From the NCBI GenBank assembly GCA_964369475.1, contig CAYJFK010000038.1, positions 1 through 22,983 on the forward strand: a stretch of DNA of 22,983 nt, read 5' to 3'. Shown here one piece after another: positions 8,362 through 15,127 of the stretch. This DNA is from CAYJFK01 sp964369475 (GTDB lineage: Bacteria > Bacillota > Clostridia > Oscillospirales > Feifaniaceae). Under the pieces are notes generated by a model, which saw nothing but the letters and a program-made list of their open reading frames with translations, was not told where the DNA came from and made no database searches. Numbering within the stretch: position 1 is the first letter of the stretch; each line of letters opens with the position of its first letter. A program made the translations under genes and the position numbers.

Positions 8362-9297
8362 CTACCTCCCCCCTGCGTACTGACTCTTTATGCGTGGGTC
8401 TATATAAGCATAAAGAATGTCGGTTGCAAGGTTAACAAGACTGTATGCAACCGTAATAAACATAACCGCCGCCATAACGACAGGGGTATCCTTCATCCTG
8501 ATTGCCGTTATAAGATGAGTGCCAAGCCCTTGCATAGCAAAGACCGACTCGATAACGACAGTGCCGCCAAGAAGATAGCCAAAGTCTACACCTATAACGG
8601 TGACAATTGGGAGCAGTGCATTTTTTAGTGCGTGCTGTAATATAATGCTTTTCTCCTCCGCACCCTTTGCCCTTGCCGTTCTGATATAGTCCTGACGAAT
8701 TACCTCGAGCATTGTCGAGCGTGTCATTCTTATAAGCATTGCCATAGTGGCTGTCGAGAGCGTAATGGCAGGCAAAATAAATGCATCGAGAGAATCGTTG
8801 CCCGTTGCAGGAAGTATCTTTAAATTTGTTGCAAAGAGTAGCTGTAATAACAGCCCCATAACAAAGCTCGGAATAGAGGCAAATAGCATTGCCGTTACCA
8901 TGGAGGAAGTATCTGTAAAGGAATACTGGCGCACCGCCGATATTACCCCAACAGGCACTCCTATGAGCGTCGCTATAAACATTGCTATCGTTGCGAGAAG
9001 CAATGTAGAGGGAAAGCGCTGAAGGATTTCTTCAAAGACAGGAAGTCTCGACAGGTAGGACTGACCAAAGTCGCCCCTAACTGCCCCCGATAAAAATGTA
9101 AAGTATCTTGTAAAAAATGGCTCGTTTAGCCCAAGTTCCTCCTCGAGCTTTGCCACCTGCTCAGGTCTTGCCGATTGGCCGAGTATCATCTGCGCCGTCT
9201 CGCCTGGGGTTATGTTCATAAGCGTAAAGACGATAAAGGATATGCCGATTACAACAAAGACCATCATAAAAAGTCGCTTTGCGATGTATTTTATCAT
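8362..9297 (-). CDS. oppB: Oligopeptide ABC transporter permease (OppB/DppB type)
   Basis: The second permease, 311 residues. It begins with the hallmark IKYIAKRLFMMVFVVIGISF and NITPGE of the OppB/DppB family. The EAA-type loop reads RTARAKGAEEKSIILQHALK, and the C-terminus ends YAYIDPRIK, also characteristic. The ATG follows CGGAGAT with a spacing of about 8. The gene lies 122 bases after oppA; that interval holds two strong stem-loops that probably reduce expression of the permease and ATPase genes relative to the binding protein. Confidence 0.93.
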   Translation of the reverse strand: MIKYIAKRLFMMVFVVIGISFIVFTLMNITPGETAQMILGQSARPEQVAKLEEELGLNEPFFTRYFTFLSGAVRGDFGQSYLSRLPVFEEILQRFPSTLLLATIAMFIATLIGVPVGVISAVRQYSFTDTSSMVTAMLFASIPSFVMGLLLQLLFATNLKILPATGNDSLDAFILPAITLSTATMAMLIRMTRSTMLEVIRQDYIRTARAKGAEEKSIILQHALKNALLPIVTVIGVDFGYLLGGTVVIESVFAMQGLGTHLITAIRMKDTPVVMAAVMFITVAYSLVNLATDILYAYIDPRIKSQYAGGR

Positions 9298-9348
9298 GCT
9301 TATATCTCCGTTTACTTCTTTGTTTTATCTTGCCCTATAAACAAGCCA

Positions 9349-9401
9349 CCCCCGACAAGTCTGTAACTTGTCGGGGGAAGCAGTCGAGCGTACCGCTCGA
9401 C
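9349..9401 (-). promoter_or_regulatory. Two strong stem-loops between oppA and oppB
   Basis: The first has perfect 12-base arms (CCCCCGACAAGT, ACTTGTCGGGGG; 9349-9377) around a 5-base loop. The second has perfect 8-base arms (GTCGAGCG, CGCTCGAC; 9383-9401) around TAC. Neither is followed by a T-run on the minus strand. They fit 3'-end stabilisation of the oppA message, or partial attenuation, better than full termination. Confidence 0.75.
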
Positions 9402-9419
9402 CATCGTTATTAGTCTTAC

Positions 9420-10967
9420 TTAGAATGACCAGTCCTTAACAAAGTATACGCCCATGGGCTTTGCTTCTACACCCTTAAGGTCTGCGTTATATACTATTGT
9501 TGTGTCCTCGTATATTAGAGGTAGCTGGTATGCATTGTCGAGAATGTTCTGTGTTACAGCCTCGTATGCCTCTACCTTTGTAGCATCGTCTGCCATTGCA
9601 GCAGCGTCAAGTAGAGAGGATAGCTCGTCCGACACAACATGAGTTATGTTGCCTGTCGGGCCGTAGCAGTCCTTGTGGAACTGGCTGTACATTAGAGAAT
9701 AAGCATCGAGGAACATTGCCGACCACGAGCCGACATTTAGCTGATAGTCGCCGTTTGTGTATATAGCGTTGTTGTATGCGCCTGCCTCCATCATGTCGAT
9801 CTCGACATTGATGCCAACTTCGCCAAGCTGACTTTGAATTACCTGTGCAATCTTCTGATCTGTGTTGTCCTCGGCAATTCTAAGTGTAAGTGTAAGCCCA
9901 TCAGCATAGCCTGCCTGTGCAAGGTAGTCCTTTGCAGCATCGGGATCGTACACACTGCCCGGCATGTCTGCCGAGTAGCCTGCACAGACCGTTGGTATAG
10001 CCGAGTTTGCAGGAGTGCCTCTGCCGCTTATTGCAACTGCAATAATATCGTCTTTGTTAATTGCCGAGTAGATCGCCTGACGAACAAGCACATCGGACAA
10101 AATTTCGTCTTCAACATTCATGTTAAGCGAAGTAACGGCCGATACATCTGTTGCATCGATTGCAAGATCCTCGTTTGCCTCTACAAGGGGAATGTCTGTT
10201 GCGTTTATGTTTAGGTAAACGTCGATGTCGCCGTTTTCAAGAGCTATAAGAGCTGTGTTCTTGTCAACAATGGGCTTAAATGTTAGGTCTTTAATTGCAG
10301 GTGCGCCCATAAAATACTCCTCGTGCGACTCAAAAACAATGCTGTCGCCCGATACCCACTCAACAAGCTTGTATGCGCCTGTACCCATTGGATTACGCTT
10401 GATGTAGTCGTCGCCATTTGTCTCGACATAGTTCTTGCTCATTATCGAGAAGAATGGGCTTGCAAGCGATCCCATCATGCCGCCAAAAGGTGTGTGAAGG
10501 CGGATTTCAACCGTCTTGTCGTCTACAAGTACAACTTCTTCAATAGCAAGTGTCATGTCGAATGCCCAACCTGCCGCAATTGTACGATTTAAAGAGAAGG
10601 CAATGTCCTCGGTCGTAAGCTGTGTGCCGTCTTGGAAGTATACTTCCTTGTCAAGTGTTATTGTGTATAAAAGGCCATCTTCCGATACCGTTACATCGCT
10701 TGCAAGGTGAGGCATGTAGCCGCCGTTACCATCGTCTGCTGTAAGGGTGTCGTATACCGAGTATGTTACTGTAAATGCGTTCATGCTTGCTATTGTGTGA
10801 GGGTCAAGACTTGTCGGCTCGCTCGCCATACCATATACTAGATCGGTCTTGATCGTTGCCGCTTGGTCCCCTCCCTCGGCTACGTCTCCGCCTTCTTCCG
10901 CAGAGGAACATGCCGCAAAGGAGAGCATCATTGTTGCCGCCATGAGCATGGCAATTAACTTCTTCAT
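9420..10967 (-). CDS. oppA: Peptide-binding lipoprotein of the ABC transporter (SBP family 5)
   Basis: The extracellular receptor of the importer, 515 residues. It has a lipoprotein signal peptide (MKKLIAMLMAATMMLSFAAC; lipidated C20) and a Ser/Glu/Gly-rich linker. The mature part carries family 5 motifs: LVYGMASEPTSLDPH, FSLNRT, NPMGTGAYKLVEW, and VRQAIYSAINKDDI. It would bind oligopeptides or dipeptides and hand them to OppBC. A weak AAGGGAA lies about 10 bases before the ATG. It is first in the operon behind a consensus promoter. Family 5 proteins can also bind nickel or other small ligands, but the linked M29 peptidase favours peptides. Confidence 0.92.
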   Translation of the reverse strand: MKKLIAMLMAATMMLSFAACSSAEEGGDVAEGGDQAATIKTDLVYGMASEPTSLDPHTIASMNAFTVTYSVYDTLTADDGNGGYMPHLASDVTVSEDGLLYTITLDKEVYFQDGTQLTTEDIAFSLNRTIAAGWAFDMTLAIEEVVLVDDKTVEIRLHTPFGGMMGSLASPFFSIMSKNYVETNGDDYIKRNPMGTGAYKLVEWVSGDSIVFESHEEYFMGAPAIKDLTFKPIVDKNTALIALENGDIDVYLNINATDIPLVEANEDLAIDATDVSAVTSLNMNVEDEILSDVLVRQAIYSAINKDDIIAVAISGRGTPANSAIPTVCAGYSADMPGSVYDPDAAKDYLAQAGYADGLTLTLRIAEDNTDQKIAQVIQSQLGEVGINVEIDMMEAGAYNNAIYTNGDYQLNVGSWSAMFLDAYSLMYSQFHKDCYGPTGNITHVVSDELSSLLDAAAMADDATKVEAYEAVTQNILDNAYQLPLIYEDTTIVYNADLKGVEAKPMGVYFVKDWSF

Positions 10968-11031
10968 GTGTGTTATTCCCTTTCTCGCCGAGGGTCACTC
11001 GACTTATAAATTTTTTTCTTAACAAATATAT

Positions 11032-11061
11032 ATTATAGCGACTTTATCACACTTTTGTCAA
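11032..11061 (-). promoter_or_regulatory. Consensus sigma-A promoter of the opp operon
   Basis: On the minus strand TTGACA (11061-11056) and TATAAT (11037-11032) are both perfect consensus boxes, 18 bases apart. The untranslated leader to the oppA ATG is about 58 bases. Confidence 0.88.
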
Positions 11062-11311
11062 TGTGCAAGTTATACAGAATGATTTGTGAGTTTATGCTAT
11101 ATTTTAGCATTTTTATTATGCATTATGTTATGCATATTGCCATATAGCTCACCCTCGATCTCGCCAATATTAAATTATAGCCATGCTTATTCAAGTCTTT
11201 TAAATTTCCATCTATTGAATAATGCAATGTATAATTATTTTGTTAAATCGACACCCCCACTACCTAAACTCCCATTATAAAAATCAAGAACTAACCCCAT
11301 TTTCAAAAAAA
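11062..11311. other. AT-rich intergenic spacer without a supported gene
   Basis: About 250 bases of AT-rich sequence upstream of the opp promoter. Short frames occur but none has a ribosome binding site or a protein-like composition. A small hairpin (ATGCTA, TAGCAT; 11094-11110) is followed by TTTTATT on the plus strand. No further structure is evident. Confidence 0.6.
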
Positions 11312-11340
11312 GTGGTACTGCAACTCAGTTGCAATACCAC
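11312..11340. repeat. Imperfect inverted repeat next to the assembly gap
   Basis: GTGGTACTGCAAC and GTTGCAATACCAC (12 of 13 paired) enclose TCA. Most of the same hairpin recurs after the gap at 11469-11495. It belongs to the 55-base duplicated segment. Confidence 0.7.
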
Positions 11341-11368
11341 AAATCCAAATCAAACCAAAAATTGCCCC
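11314..11368 (+). repeat. 55-base direct repeat, left of gap
   Basis: These 55 bases end exactly where the Ns begin and are identical to 11469-11523, which begins exactly where the Ns end. The length and exact boundaries suggest a shared assembly k-mer between two contig ends. Confidence 0.9.
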
Positions 11369-11468
11369 NNNNNNNNNNNNNNNNNNNNNNNNNNNNNNNN
11401 NNNNNNNNNNNNNNNNNNNNNNNNNNNNNNNNNNNNNNNNNNNNNNNNNNNNNNNNNNNNNNNNNNNN
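11369..11468. other. Assembly gap of 100 Ns
   Basis: Exactly 100 undetermined bases, a common placeholder size, so the real distance is unknown and may be zero or negative. Any reading frame drawn across it is artificial. Confidence 0.98.
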
Positions 11469-11523
11469 GGTACTGCAACTCAGTTGCAATACCACAAATC
11501 CAAATCAAACCAAAAATTGCCCC
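11469..11523 (+). repeat. 55-base direct repeat, right of gap
   Basis: Identical to 11314-11368. It ends inside the left arm and loop of the hairpin at 11512-11533, so the assembly broke within a dispersed repeat. Confidence 0.9.
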
Positions 11524-11594
11524 AGCAATTTTTCACCATAGTTCTTAGTTCTTAGTTCTTAGTTCTTACCTCTTACCCCTTACCTATTAAACCT
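11512..11594 (-). repeat. Heptamer-array plus hairpin 3' element, copy A (includes terminator)
   Basis: Directly after the transporter stop, read on the plus strand, come a hairpin with perfect 9-base arms (AAAAATTGC, GCAATTTTT; 11512-11533), the word CACCATA, four exact GTTCTTA heptamers (11541-11568), and three degenerate ones (CCTCTTA, CCCCTTA, CCTATTA; to 11589). The A/T-flanked hairpin can act as an intrinsic terminator. A second copy with the same layout lies at 16275-16346. Confidence 0.82.
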
Positions 11595-12716
11595 TTACAT
11601 AAGAAGTATCGACATAAACTGCGACGCCAGCACAACACATATAAGCGCAACAGGATAAGCTGCTGCATATGCCGTTGCCACATCGTCAGAGCCCGACACA
11701 TCTATAAGCGTGCCAAGGGCAGGGGTCGAGGTCATGCCGCCGCATATTGCGCCGAGCGAGTTCATAAGATCAAGACCGAGCAGTTTTGTTGCAAGGAAGT
11801 AGCTAAGCAGCATTGGCACAAGCGTCATAACAGCTCCGAACAAAAAGAGCGATATGCCGTGTTCCGACAAGATTTCAACAAATCCCCTGCCAGCATTTGT
11901 TCCTGCCCCCATCAAAAAGAGCATAAGTCCCATCTCTCTAAGTACATTCAAAGTGCCCTTTGGCACCTTTAAAGAAAACTTGCCAACCTTGCCCATATGC
12001 CCGACAATTAACCCCGTTATAAGAGGCCCACCCGACGTGCCAAGACTAAAGACCGCACCGCCGGGGAGCGGTACCGCCACACTGCCGAGCAAAACGCCCG
12101 TTACAACGGCAATGGAAAATGCAAAGAGGCCGTGTGGGTCAATGCTTACAAGGCTCTCTCCCTCACCGGTAGCCGCAGAGACCTTTTGCGACGCCGCTTC
12201 GAGTTTCGGCTTAACATATCCATTAATCTTCGGCATGATCTGCACAAAAAACACAACACCCAAAACGCCAAAGGGATATGCAATGCCATACCCAACAGAT
12301 GCCGCCGCATCGCCCGTAGCTTCGACGGCCGCCGCAAGCCCCGGTGTCGATGTAAGTGCCCCTGTCATCATGCCTATGGCAAGAGGCACAGGCATACCGC
12401 CGAGCAAAATAACGGCAACACATGTTATACTGCCTGCCGCAATTGTCGCAAGCCCTATTATAACGTAGGATGCCGCCTTCTTCTTAAAGTTGGCAAAAAA
12501 GACAGGCCCAGCTATAAAGCCTACCGCCGTAACAAAGGCAACAAGCCCAAAATTTCTAAGAAGTGCCGGCACTTCGAGCCCGAAGTGCCCAAATACAAGA
12601 GCGACAAGCAGTACGCCCGACGTGCCAAAGGAGAACCCTTTAAAGCTTATTGCACCGAGCGCATATCCAAGCCCTGCTATCGAAAAGAGCAAAACGAGAG
12701 TTTGAACAGTATCCAT
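11595..12716 (-). CDS. AspT/YidE-type transporter (aspartate:alanine exchanger family), lacking TrkA-C domains
   Basis: A membrane protein of 373 residues with about ten hydrophobic segments. The two halves repeat each other: ALTSTPGLAAAVEATGD with YGIAYPFGVLGVV in the first, and GMTSTPALGTLIDVSGSD with YAAAYPVALICVV in the second. LREMGLMLFLMGAGTNAG is also typical of the Asp-Ala exchanger (AAE) family. Full-length AspT proteins (about 560 residues) carry two cytoplasmic TrkA-C domains between the halves; here only a short linker remains. The substrate is unknown. The frame opens upstream, but the ATG at 12716 with AGGTGG 7 bases before it is the better start; the longer version would read through a terminator hairpin. 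The gene follows pduL on the same strand. Confidence 0.85.
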   Translation of the reverse strand: MDTVQTLVLLFSIAGLGYALGAISFKGFSFGTSGVLLVALVFGHFGLEVPALLRNFGLVAFVTAVGFIAGPVFFANFKKKAASYVIIGLATIAAGSITCVAVILLGGMPVPLAIGMMTGALTSTPGLAAAVEATGDAAASVGYGIAYPFGVLGVVFFVQIMPKINGYVKPKLEAASQKVSAATGEGESLVSIDPHGLFAFSIAVVTGVLLGSVAVPLPGGAVFSLGTSGGPLITGLIVGHMGKVGKFSLKVPKGTLNVLREMGLMLFLMGAGTNAGRGFVEILSEHGISLFLFGAVMTLVPMLLSYFLATKLLGLDLMNSLGAICGGMTSTPALGTLIDVSGSDDVATAYAAAYPVALICVVLASQFMSILLM

Positions 12717-12730
12717 ATCGCACCACCTAT

Positions 12731-12764
12731 AAAAAAAGAGGCGCAAGGCATAGCCCCACACCTC
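12731..12764 (-). terminator. Intrinsic terminator between pduL and the transporter gene
   Basis: On the minus strand GAGGTGTGGGGC and GCCTTGCGCCTC pair over 12 positions (several G-T) around a 3-base loop, followed by seven Ts. It starts about 12 bases after the pduL stop, and only about 14 bases separate its T-run from the transporter start. The transporter can therefore hardly have a separate promoter. Confidence 0.8.
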
Positions 12765-12776
12765 ATTTAAAATTTC

Positions 12777-13349
12777 TTACTTAATTACTTCGCCAGTTAC
12801 AGAGCCCGAAATGCCTGCTGCATTTGCTTCGTCTGTATCGATGTGCATTGCCTCTTTAAACTTGGGGCTAACACGAACGACAGTCTCGCAGAAAATAACA
12901 CCACGATCGCCTGCAATCTTAACTTGAACGACCTGCTTATCCTCAAGACCCATTTCCTTTGCTTCCTCTGTTTCAAGATGGATGTGACGCTTAGCAACCA
13001 TAACGCCCTCTGCAATGTCGACCTCTCCGGCAGGGCCTACAAGCTTACATCCCGGAGTGCCTGCAATGTCGCCCGACTCACGTACAGGAACAACAAGACC
13101 TATCGAGCGAGCATCTGTTGCGCTTATCTCTACTTGTGTCTTAGGACGCTCAGGGCCAAGGATAGACATCTTTAGCTTGCCCTTAGGGCCAACTATTTCA
13201 ACCTTCTCCTCGCAAGCGAACTGACCGGGCTGCGAAAGATCCTTTTTATTTGTTAGCTGGTAGTCCTTACCGAAAAGAACATCAAGATCCTCACGAGAAA
13301 CGTGAAGGTGACGAGCGGATATTTCAACCATTACACTTGTTTTTGCCAT
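12777..13349 (-). CDS. pduL: Phosphate propanoyltransferase (PduL-type phosphotransacylase)
   Basis: Interconverts acyl-CoA and acyl-phosphate (propionyl or acetyl), feeding an acyl kinase for ATP synthesis. At 190 residues it has the normal core length. The zinc-binding histidines are visible in ARHLHV (H14, H16), RHIHLE (H122, H124) and MHIDTDEANA (H169), and the phosphate-site arginine in GPERPKTQVE (R68). It lacks the N-terminal encapsulation peptide of microcompartment PduL, so it is probably cytosolic and may serve as the cell's general phosphotransacetylase. GGAGGT lies 8 bases before the ATG. It is divergent from the eutT-like gene and followed by a terminator, then the AspT-type transporter. 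Confidence 0.95.
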   Translation of the reverse strand: MAKTSVMVEISARHLHVSREDLDVLFGKDYQLTNKKDLSQPGQFACEEKVEIVGPKGKLKMSILGPERPKTQVEISATDARSIGLVVPVRESGDIAGTPGCKLVGPAGEVDIAEGVMVAKRHIHLETEEAKEMGLEDKQVVQVKIAGDRGVIFCETVVRVSPKFKEAMHIDTDEANAAGISGSVTGEVIK

Positions 13350-13386
13350 TTTGAGTTACCTCCGAATAAAAAATTTATATAAACAT

Positions 13387-13392
13387 TTTATA
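13387..13392 (-). promoter_or_regulatory. Possible extended -10 box for pduL
   Basis: The minus strand reads TGGTATAAAAT, an extended -10 form (TG-N-TATAAA), about 40 bases before the pduL ATG. The region 15-18 bases upstream is only weakly -35-like (TATTGC or TTGCTA). Confidence 0.45.
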
Positions 13393-13477
13393 CCATTTTA
13401 TCTGCAATAGCAATAGTTTTTTTGAGTTCTCTTAAAAATATTGTTCAATATATACAAAAAAATAAATTAATTTTTAC

Positions 13478-13506
13478 TTGACATTTCATCCCCCAAGACA
13501 TATATT
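13478..13506 (+). promoter_or_regulatory. Sigma-A promoter of the eutT-like gene
   Basis: TTGACA (13478-13483) and TATATT (13501-13506) are 17 bases apart. The leader to the ATG is about 47 bases. Confidence 0.82.
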
Positions 13507-13525
13507 TATATCGAAGAACTATAAA

Positions 13526-13541
13526 TTGATATCAATATCAA
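13526..13541. promoter_or_regulatory. Palindrome in the eutT-like leader, operator candidate
   Basis: TTGATATCAATATCAA has 7-base arms around CA. It lies roughly 13-28 bases after the expected transcription start and 20 bases before the ATG, where a bound repressor would block transcription or the RNA could mask the ribosome site. Confidence 0.5.
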
Positions 13542-13560
13542 AAAACGAAAGAGGTGCAGT

Positions 13561-14223
13561 ATGATGATAATCACTCTTGCAAAGCTAAAAGCACAAATGG
13601 GAGAGCTCATTCCTACGGCCTACCTTCTAGAAAAAGGTAGTGCACTTTCTCCCGCCGCCTTCGATCACCTTGCTATGGGTGGTGCCAAGATCTATCATGC
13701 AGATACAGGCACCTCGAAGATGGAGCACGAAACCTGTAAATATGGCGACGCTCTCGTTCCAAAATGCGATGCGCTAATCGTTTTTAGGGGCAAGCTCGAC
13801 AGTTTGTCGGCCAAAATTGTCAAGGTCGGGGCAGATCTTGCCGATAAGGGTTGCAAAGCAGAACTGCTCGAAGGGCTCGATGGAATAAACTTCGCTATCG
13901 GCGAGATAATGAAGGCAGATTACATCGACGAGCAGATTCCCGAGATAAAATACTTAGGCCTATCTTTTGACGAGATAAAAGAGCAGTCGCACAACAGCTG
14001 CAAATTCTTCGGCATAGACCCCATGACACCGCCAAGCTACAAGCACGGCAGTACATATGCTGTGTTAAACATGCTCCGCACTGCCGCCAGAGAAACAGAG
14101 GTCGCCGCAGTTGCCGCATACATGAGAGGCGAGTTTTGCACACGTCCTGACATTGTAGAGGCACTAAACCGCATGTCCTCGGCATTCCACATCCTCATGT
14201 GCAAAGAGCTATCGGGCAAATAA
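13561..14223 (+). CDS. eutT: EutT-type ATP:cob(I)alamin adenosyltransferase
   Basis: Expected to make adenosylcobalamin from cobalamin and ATP. Residues 113-214 closely follow the C-terminal domain of EutT: GEIMKADYIDE, GLSFDEIKEQSH, KHGSTYAVLNMLRTAARETE and RPDIVEALNRMSS. The N-terminal part (GSALSPAAFDHLAMGGAKI) also resembles EutT. At 220 residues it is shorter than the enterobacterial enzyme (about 267) and lacks the CCxxC metal-binding motif; only isolated cysteines C59 and C69 remain near H46/H56. It may therefore be a metal-independent variant. GAGGTG precedes two adjacent ATGs (13561, 13564). No eut or pdu diol-dehydratase genes are in the window, so the B12 enzyme it serves is unknown. 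Confidence 0.85.
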   Translation: MMIITLAKLKAQMGELIPTAYLLEKGSALSPAAFDHLAMGGAKIYHADTGTSKMEHETCKYGDALVPKCDALIVFRGKLDSLSAKIVKVGADLADKGCKAELLEGLDGINFAIGEIMKADYIDEQIPEIKYLGLSFDEIKEQSHNSCKFFGIDPMTPPSYKHGSTYAVLNMLRTAARETEVAAVAAYMRGEFCTRPDIVEALNRMSSAFHILMCKELSGK

Positions 14224-14249
14224 TATTTAAGGGTAATATTACAGATAAG

Positions 14250-14279
14250 CAGGGGGTGCGCCGCAAGGTGCACCCCCTG
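14250..14279 (+). terminator. Hairpin after the eutT-like gene
   Basis: Perfect 10-base arms (CAGGGGGTGC, GCACCCCCTG) around a 10-base loop, 27 bases after the stop. There is no proper T-run (TTGATG follows), so termination may be partial. Confidence 0.55.
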
Positions 14280-14338
14280 TTGATGCTCAGACCTAAAAGT
14301 ATAAAATCCCCACTCTGCGCACCTACCACTTCATGCCC

Positions 14339-14695
14339 CTATCCCTTTGGCTTTGGCTTAAATATCATTGCCATTATAAAGGCAAACAAAACTGCCGCCG
14401 TTATGCCTGCCGCAGTTGCCGCAAGTCCTCCCGACAATGCCCCTATAAGCCCATCTTGGGCGACTGCCTTTTCAACACCCTTGGCAAGGGAATAGCCAAA
14501 GCCGATAATTGGCACAGTAGCACCTGCACCGCCTATTTCGACAATCTTCTCGTATACCCCGACCGCCGTAAGAATTACCCCCGACACAACAAAGAGCACG
14601 ACAATTCTGGCCGGTGTAAGTTTCGTTTTATCTATCAGCACTTGAGCGACAGCACATATCGCTCCGCCGACCAAAAATGCCATTACATATTGCAT
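14339..14695 (-). CDS. spoVAE: Stage V sporulation protein AE (SpoVAE/SpoVAEb)
   Basis: A small membrane protein of 118 residues, the usual length of SpoVAEb. It shows the family pattern AFLVGGAICAVAQVLIDKTK, LTPARIVVLFVVSG, GAGATVPIIGFGYSLAKGV and GALSGGLAATAAGI. It belongs to the SpoVA channel that moves dipicolinic acid into the forespore and out during germination. The frame opens at 14833, but GGAGAT before the ATG at 14695 and homology both support this start; the longer reading would overlap a gene on the other strand. In other clostridia it follows spoVAD directly. Here 432 bases and an opposite-strand gene lie between. No convincing forespore-type promoter was recognised before it. 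Confidence 0.93.
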   Translation of the reverse strand: MQYVMAFLVGGAICAVAQVLIDKTKLTPARIVVLFVVSGVILTAVGVYEKIVEIGGAGATVPIIGFGYSLAKGVEKAVAQDGLIGALSGGLAATAAGITAAVLFAFIMAMIFKPKPKG

Positions 14696-14755
14696 TATAA
14701 ATATCTCCTTTAAAGCAAAGGCAGTCGCCACTTTTTGCCTGATAATAAATTTTGG

Positions 14756-14784
14756 TTGACTAAATGTATCTCTTGGGTTAAAAT
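14756..14784 (+). promoter_or_regulatory. Sigma-A promoter of the small membrane protein gene
   Basis: TTGACT (14756-14761) and TAAAAT (14779-14784) are 17 bases apart, with a very short leader before GGAGGGG and the ATG at 14807. Confidence 0.75.
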
Positions 14785-14806
14785 ATAAAAAAAGGAGGGG
14801 ATTAGA

Positions 14807-15004
14807 ATGGATACCGCTTTTATCAAAAAACAACTGAAAAAATACAGAAAGCTCCGCCGTAGAGACGAGTTTTTCGCCAACATCACAGGCTACTTTGCAG
14901 GTCTTTTCTCCAAGGACGTTATGTCGAGGCTTGTTAAGGGTGGCATTTTAATCGCCGTTTTCTACCTAGCTTTAAATTTCCTCACCTCAATGTCGAGCCG
15001 ATAA
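14807..15004 (+). CDS. Small basic single-helix membrane protein, unknown function
   Basis: A 65-residue protein that I do not recognise. A strongly basic N-terminus (KKQLKKYRKLRRRDEFF) is followed by an amphipathic stretch (ITGYFAGLFSKDVMSRLVKG) and one hydrophobic segment (GILIAVFYLALNFLTSM) near the C-terminus, so a one-pass membrane protein with a cytoplasmic basic N-terminus is likely. It is a real gene on good grounds: own promoter at 14756-14784, AAAGGAGGGG 7 bases before the ATG, and an intrinsic terminator 12 bases after the stop. It sits on the plus strand between spoVAD and spoVAE, which are on the minus strand. Vegetative control is suggested by the promoter; any link to sporulation is only positional. 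Confidence 0.85.
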   Translation: MDTAFIKKQLKKYRKLRRRDEFFANITGYFAGLFSKDVMSRLVKGGILIAVFYLALNFLTSMSSR

Positions 15005-15015
15005 CAAATGACCTC

Positions 15016-15040
15016 AAACAGCCCACACGGGCTGTTTTTT
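15016..15040 (+). terminator. Intrinsic terminator of the small membrane protein gene
   Basis: AAACAGCCC and GGGCTGTTT pair perfectly around ACAC and run into six Ts (15035-15040). Confidence 0.9.
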
Positions 15041-15127
15041 GTTGCCTGCACTGCACTCACTACGACAGACATGGTTGATATATCTAATCTAAGTCCACTT
15101 TTCTAAAGAGCTACGCTACCATAATAG

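Noticed and set aside
11222..11548. Open frames running across the N gap
   Set aside because: Undetermined bases cannot contain a stop, so the frames are artefacts; the repeated ends also translate to the same peptide.
11541..11589. Heptamer array as a CRISPR-like or coding repeat
   Set aside because: Units are only 7 bases, directly adjacent, without spacers and out of phase with codons.
11854..12770. Plus-strand frames (about 204 and 212 codons) opposite the AspT-type transporter gene
   Set aside because: Both lie over a well-supported membrane protein gene, lack ribosome sites and show low-complexity Pro/Ser/Thr or Arg/Lys composition.
13350..13560. Cobalamin riboswitch before the eutT-like gene
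   Set aside because: The leader after the promoter is only about 50 bases, too short for the fold, and no B12-box-like sequence was found.
14696..14833. N-terminal extension of SpoVAE up to 14833
   Set aside because: The extension is not SpoVAE-like, lacks a ribosome site, and overlaps the promoter and start of the opposite-strand gene; the ATG at 14695 has GGAGAT before it.
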